Assembly (NCBI GenBank): GCA_016648135.1 | Contig: JADDOH010023059.1 | Location: forward strand, 1-64,000 | DNA: 64,000 nucleotides | Direction: 5' to 3' | DNA from: Agrypnia vestita | Taxonomy: Eukaryota; Arthropoda; Insecta; Trichoptera; Phryganeidae | Shown here: piece after piece, positions 58,940 to 64,000 of the stretch | Numbering within the stretch: the stretch's first letter is position 1 | Layout of the letters: each line of letters starts with the position of its first letter | Program-made: the position numbers and the translations under genes | The notes under the pieces: generated by a model | The model's input: the letters and a program-made list of their open reading frames with translations, nothing else | What the model was told of the DNA's origin: nothing | Database searches by the model: none

Positions 58940-61414
58940 ATGGAAAAAAGTGAATTTCTTGTGCTGATTAAGTATTATTTTTTGCGTAAAAAAACCATCA
59001 CTGAAATCAATGAAAGACTTGATTAATACTATGGCACCAGGGAACTCTGCACCATCAATTTCAATGGTTAAAAGTTGGTTTACTGAGTTCTGGTGTGGTC
59101 GTACCAGCACAAGTTACGCCGAACGTTCAGGTCGCCCAAAAGAGGACATCACGCCAGAAATCGTCTATAAAATTCATGGAATAGTTATTGGACAATCGGA
59201 AAATGAAAGTACGTGAGGTAACTGAGGCTGTACGCATCTCAACTGAGCGGGTACATCACATTTTACATGAATATTTGGACATGAAAAAACTATCCGCGAG
59301 ATGTGTGCCACTGTTGCTCACACTCGACCATAAGCGCAACCGTGTGACCACTTCAAGGATGTGTTTGGCGATGTTCAGCCGCAATCCGAACAAGTTTTTG
59401 TGCCGTTTTGTAACCGTGGACAAAACATGAATCCATCACAATACACCAGAGAACAAGGAACAATCAAACAGTAGGTTTCACCGGGTGAACTTGCACCAAA
59501 GAAGGCCAAGGGGGGTCTGTCAGCCAACAAGGTCATGGACACAGTTTTTTGGGATACACACGGTGTCATTCATATTGATTACCTTGATAAGGGTAAAACG
59601 ATCACCGACGAATATTATTCAGAGCCTATACACAGATTTAGACATACATAGGGTAACTCAACAAAATTCCTTGCGTCAACTCAGTAACTCTGGCGCAGCT
59701 CATTGAGTTAACTCAAAATTGCGCCATGACGCAACAAAATAGAATGCGCTGAGTGAGCTGTGCAGAGCGCGCGCGCCACCGCACGGCGCACTCACAGACT
59801 CTTAGGACAGACAGCGCACGAACTGCGTCGGCTCGTTGATTTGACTCAGCGAGTGAGAGAATGAATGCGCGGGCAGGTGTGTGTGCGCATACAAAATTAA
59901 TTAATATAATATTCAAAATTGGCCCGCTGGCGTGATGCGAAAATACTATTTTTAATGACTTTTTGTAAAAGTCACTCTTGCCTCTGGAACGGTCGCCACT
60001 TTATAAAAACAATGTATCTAAAAATAATGCTTACGAATCTTTATTGAATAATATGAATGACCCAACATTAACAGTAAAAATAATATACATATTTTAAATA
60101 TTATATAAAAAATTATTATTATTATAATAAATAATAATAAATATATGGGAATTAATTTTAATTTTATCAAAAGTTAATTATTTTTTAGAAAAATTCTTTA
60201 TGTTCATTTTTGTGATTTAAAGATCTAACTTCATTAATAATTTGTTAATTTAATTATAATAAGTAAAAGCAATATTAAGTATGATTGTAACCAATATTTT
60301 ATTTGTAACCACGTCTTATCGTAAAAAAAATTAATGGTTATATATTGTGGTAATATTTATTTTTAATTAAGCTGAGAAAATATTTCATAACTTCATAATT
60401 CATCAAACAACTTAATTTAAATTTCTAATACATATTCAGTTAAAAAACTGAGTGCTGTTTTTTCAGTCAGTATGTAATCCATCGTATGACCGGCATTCGT
60501 AATAATAAATTATTCGGTAATATTAAAAAGATAATGCTTTAAAAAAGTAGGTGTTTTTACCGATTAGTGAGTTGGCGTAATTGCGCGGCGCAGCGCAGTG
60601 TTACACATGTCTCGCTGCTAGCATTCATTTTGATTTTCGAACGTATTCCGTCATTTATTTTTTAAAATAATATTCTAAAATATGCAGGTATTGTATTGTA
60701 TATAAATAATGTTTATTAGTATAATTATTATAAAATATTTCCTGTACTCACTTATAAATATCACTACTTTCCTGATTCTACTTTTCATTCCTCCTTTCCT
60801 TTTCATTTCTTCGTTAAAAAAAGCCAGAGCTGTCGATTTAGCTGTCTGTCAAAATAAAAATCCAGTGGCCAGTAAAGTAAAATGTAGAAAAGAAAGATTA
60901 CCTATCATTCCTTTTACATTTTGCGGAGTTATAATATGCAGTTTATAAAAATGAAATAAAATAATATTTGTGCAATAAAACTCCACCGCATTCTGCGCCA
61001 TCTGCGGGCAACTCAACACCTTAACACCTTTCGAATTCTCCCGGTCCTGCGCTAGTATATGCACTAGTGCGCTGTGCGCCAACACATTTTGAAGAAGTGA
61101 GTTGACACAGCCGGCGCAGTGAACTGACTTAGCGCAATTACGCAGTGTTACACATGTCTACACAGATTCGATATTGATTTGAAGCAAAAACAACGGCATT
61201 TGGCGAAAAAAAAAAAGTGGTGTTCCACCAAGACAATGCTTGGACACGTGCCTAGTCACTATGGTAAAAATCCATCATTTGGGTAACGAACTGCTGTCCC
61301 ATCCAGCATATTCTCCAGATTTAGCTCCCTGCCACTATTTCCTGTTTCCAAACCTCAAGAAATGGCTGGGCGGTAAGAGATTTGGGTCGAATAAAGAGGT
61401 CATCATATATTGAG
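58940..61414 (+). pseudogene. mariner transposase pseudogene (D,D34D type)
   Basis: It starts with ATG at 58940 (M-E-K-S-E-F). It continues in three frames through a helix-turn-helix region (T-S-Y-A-E-R-S-G-R-P-K), H-H-I-L-H-E-Y-L-D-M-K-K-L, V-T-V-D (first Asp), W-V-S-P-G region and V-F-W-D-T. After the nested insertion come H-Q-D-N (second Asp) and Y-S-P-D-L-A-P-C-H-Y-F-L-F, where the third catalytic Asp is His. The Trp of the V-D-E-T-W motif is a stop. It is non-functional on several counts. Confidence 0.85.
59639..61160. mobile_element. hAT-like non-autonomous element nested in the mariner
   Basis: A perfect 8-bp duplication, cacagatt, lies at 59631-59638 and 61161-61168. The ends are tagacat at left and atgtcta at right, within imperfect inverted repeats (tagacatacatagggtaac / gttacacatgtcta). 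The GC-rich ends surround an AT-rich middle (60000-60560). The right-end text (gcagtgttacacatgtc) occurs a second time at 60600-60617. No transposase is present. Confidence 0.75.
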
Positions 61415-61679
61415 GGCCTTGAGAAAACCTATTATTTGGAAGGAATAAAAAAAATTGGAAAAACGGTGGACTAAATGTATCGAGCTAAAAGGAAATTATG
61501 TTGAAAAATAAAATGTTTATTTGCAAAAAAAATATATTTTATTCAAAAAGTCACTGACTTATCAAACAGCCCTCGTGTATACCTATATAGTATATTTTTT
61601 AATTCATCACAATATATACATACACGTGTACCTACATAAATTGTAAGTTTTCATTAAAAATAACGGTAAAAAATTTACA

Positions 61680-62300
61680 TTACCTAAGGCGGCACAATCA
61701 CTGCAAATGCATATTTCGGCTTTTTGTTTTTAAATGTGCCTTTTTATAATTAATTTATATCAGAATCTATATTCTAGACTGCAATTTTTTATGGCAATAC
61801 TACAACGTACAAAACCTTCGTTCTTATACAAAAGTAATAAACTGAACATTATTTACAATAATTAAGAAAATATAAGCATTAATCGACAGTCCGCTGCTAA
61901 AAAATTGTTTTTAGTGTCCGAGGCGGCGCAAAGTTCTAATGAATATTTATATGTACGCATAATATGTTTTTTTATAAGTATAAAGTATACTTCATTATCT
62001 ACGGATTCTAAATAATGAAGTATACTTTATATATAAAAAAAAAACATATTAAGCGTACATACAAATATTTATTAGAACTTTGCACCGCCTAGGACACTAA
62101 AAACAATTTTTTTGGCAGTGGGCTGTCGATAAATGCTTATATTTTCTTAATTATTGTAAATAATGTTCAGTTTATCGCTTTTCTATAAGAACAAAGGTTT
62201 TATCTATATACTACAAAATTCTGATATAAATTAATTATATAAACGCACATTTTTGTAAAAAAAAAAATGCCGAAATATGCATTTGCAGTGATGTCCAGCC
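61680..62300. repeat. Foldback, arms about 310 bp
   Basis: The left arm (61680-62000) and right arm (62012-62300) are inverted copies, for example atataagcattaatcgacag against ctgtcgataaatgcttatat and gaagtatactttat against its partner. The loop is about a dozen bases at 62001-62013. There is no ORF. The right arm ends exactly where the TTAA-flanked element at 62305 begins. Confidence 0.8.
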
Positions 62301-62304
62301 TTAA

Positions 62305-63183
62305 GGGGGTATTCTAGTGTAGAGGCACGAATTTCGGGCATTTTTTCGAGATTGTAAAAAAGAAACAAAGAATATTTTTTATTTCCATTTTTTTTATCAT
62401 TCCTTTATTTATATTTTAAGAGTAGGTACATAAAAAAAAATCAAAACTCGAAAAGTTATCGGCTGGTAATGTGGGGGGTCCAAAAAAAAGGGATGTCCTG
62501 GCATGCATGGTTCCAACCCTTCTGGTCATTTGAAACAAAAATATCTAACGGATCAGTAAAGATGTTGCTATCGCCCCTACCTCGGGGAAATCAAACTTTT
62601 TTTTTTACAAAATGGCAGCCGTTTAAAAAAAAAGTATGTTTTTTTTAAGTTTCAAATTTTTTTAAATAGTAAAGATTAAAATTTTGACTTTTATCTACTA
62701 CGAGACATAGAGGGATGTATAAAAAAGGTTCAAACAAAAATTTCAAACAAACAAATCGGTTCAGTAGAACTGGAGATATCATGTACACCAGCTTGAAAAA
62801 AGTTGTTTCGAGAATCGTATCTCTGTGTAGCTTAAAGATTGACTTGAAACTAACCTGAACTAAATACTAGAACGAAAAGATTTCAACAAAATATGTTACT
62901 ATGACCTTCAGTTAAATATATATTATATACGTATAGAGTATAAGAAAGGTTTTATAGGGTAATACATCCGCTTTATAGGGTAGTCAGTCGGGTAACGTCT
63001 ACTGTCTATTGTTCAATTTGTTCTGGTCGGACCAATTTAGTTGCCGCGTCACCAAAATCGCTGTAACTGTAAATAATTGGAATTTTGAAAAATCCCTTTG
63101 AGGACGTACTCTTGAATGTCTAGAATTTGGAAATATATTTTAAAAAAATCGATTTTTTTAAATTTCTAGACTAGAATACCCTC
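62305..63183. mobile_element. piggyBac-like MITE (TTAA-flanked), about 880 bp
   Basis: TTAA lies at 62301-62304 and 63184-63187. The terminal repeats are ggggtattctagtgtaga at left and tctagactagaataccctc at right. No transposase frame was found inside. TTAA is the piggyBac target, but the terminal bases do not match the classic piggyBac CCCTAGAAAGATA, so this may be another TTAA-targeting family. Confidence 0.7.
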
Positions 63184-63534
63184 TTAAATTATTTTTTTTA
63201 CCAAATTATTTATACAATCTTAAAGTATATAATATAAATTAATGGAAATTTTAACACAATTCAAACAAAATTGTTTAATAATATTTAAGGCAGTCACATT
63301 AATAAAAAAATGGTTTTTAACCTCAAAACTTTCACAACATACATTATTAACATATAAAATTTACATAAATAACAATAAAAAACAAAAATTCTATATTAAT
63401 AAATTTAATGTTGTCATATTTGTATAATGTCATGATGTAACCAACTTTGATAATAAACATAATTTACAATCTCTCACTTCAGTGAATTGAGAAAATTTGA
63501 TATACCTAATGTTTTTTATGTATTACATATATAT

Positions 63535-63682
63535 CAGCGATCACCAAAGTGGTCATCTGCAGACCACTAAGGGCCAGCCGATCACCACTTTTAGTGTTAT
63601 TTTAAAAATCCGATTAGTGATCCGCGGGATTTAAAAATATGAATTCAGTGGTCTGCCAGGTCGTAAAGTTTGGTGACCGCTG
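63535..63682. mobile_element. hAT-like MITE, 148 bp
   Basis: The ends are cagcgatcaccaaagt and actttggtgaccgctg-like text (aagtttggtgaccgctg). A near 8-bp duplication (atatatat / taatatat) flanks it. The arms also include gtggtcatctgcagaccact and cagtggtctgcc. It is non-coding. Confidence 0.7.
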
Positions 63683-63689
63683 TAATATA

Positions 63690-64000
63690 TAATACAGTCT
63701 CATCACACTGCAACTAGCAGAAGAGATTCTTTTAAATATAGTTTTCTTTATAATGAAAGGTACATGAAAACATGTACATATATACATATATATACAATCT
63801 ATGTAATATTTTACATTTAAGGCACAAGGAGATATTTACACTAAGTAAATTAATGATTTATTACCTATACACATCACATCCTCGGACGTAAATAAGACGA
63901 CCAAAGTAATAAAAAATTACAGCACAGCAAAATCAGATTCTAACACAGATATAAGATTCACTGAAGCTATTTCATGAAAAAATCATGCAAATTCAATTAA
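63690..64000. other. AT-rich DNA at the window edge, nothing recognised
   Basis: A short tatatacatatatata run near 63778-63798 is the only visible structure. No coding signal. Confidence 0.4.

Larger units (their letters stand above)
58760..61577 (+). mobile_element. mariner transposon, inactive, with a nested insertion
   Basis: Terminal inverted repeats of about 33 bp begin CACGAGGGCTGTTTGATAAG at 58760 and end with the exact inverse at 61577. TA duplications lie at 58758-58759 and 61578-61579. The transposase between them is broken by frameshifts, stops and a 1.5 kb insertion at 59639-61160. Without that insertion it would be about 1.3 kb, the normal mariner size. Confidence 0.9.

Overview
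The window is eukaryotic nuclear DNA from an arthropod, most likely an insect. The genes are split by short introns with GT/AG borders, the DNA is AT-rich, the selenoprotein T homologue uses cysteine instead of selenocysteine as insects do, and the mobile elements (mariner, Helitrons, Penelope-like, pogo-like, hAT-like and jockey/CR1-like) are an arthropod mix. A butterfly, moth or related order fits, but the order cannot be fixed from sequence alone.

Layout. Positions 1-1080 hold the 3' end of a LINE. Positions 1662-14283 (+) carry 18 exons of the intraflagellar-transport gene WDR35/IFT121, whose first exons lie left of the window; its introns hold a MITE, a hAT-like element, a Penelope-like foldback and a short Penelope terminal repeat with a hammerhead ribozyme core. 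Positions 14.3-25.0 kb are gene-poor, with three pogo-like elements, a Helitron, a foldback MITE and a Penelope fragment. Positions 25044-28987 (-) hold a complete three-exon selenoprotein T-like gene.

Positions 29505-46454 are a 17 kb tandem array of a non-coding LTR retrotransposon on the minus strand: three very long LTRs (3.2-4.1 kb) alternating with two internal segments, with a tRNA-Lys primer binding site at 36600-36617 inside a palindrome. From 46.8 to 49.85 kb is a broken LINE (-), split by a roughly 1 kb Penelope-derived insertion with a 13-bp target duplication, terminal inverted repeats and a second hammerhead core. From 50.7 to 54.3 kb lies a composite element with matching inverted ends, nested palindromes and diverged tandem repeats.

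The rest (54.3-64 kb) is transposon debris: Helitrons with internal tandem monomers, a dead mariner interrupted by a hAT-like element, a 0.6 kb foldback, a TTAA-flanked MITE and a small hAT-like MITE.

The two host genes are unrelated in function: WDR35 builds cilia as part of IFT-A, and SelT is an ER redox protein. The most notable points are the minimal hammerhead ribozymes in Penelope terminal repeats, the LTR array with a foldback at its primer binding site, and an IFT121 that lacks an expected stretch of its helical-repeat region.
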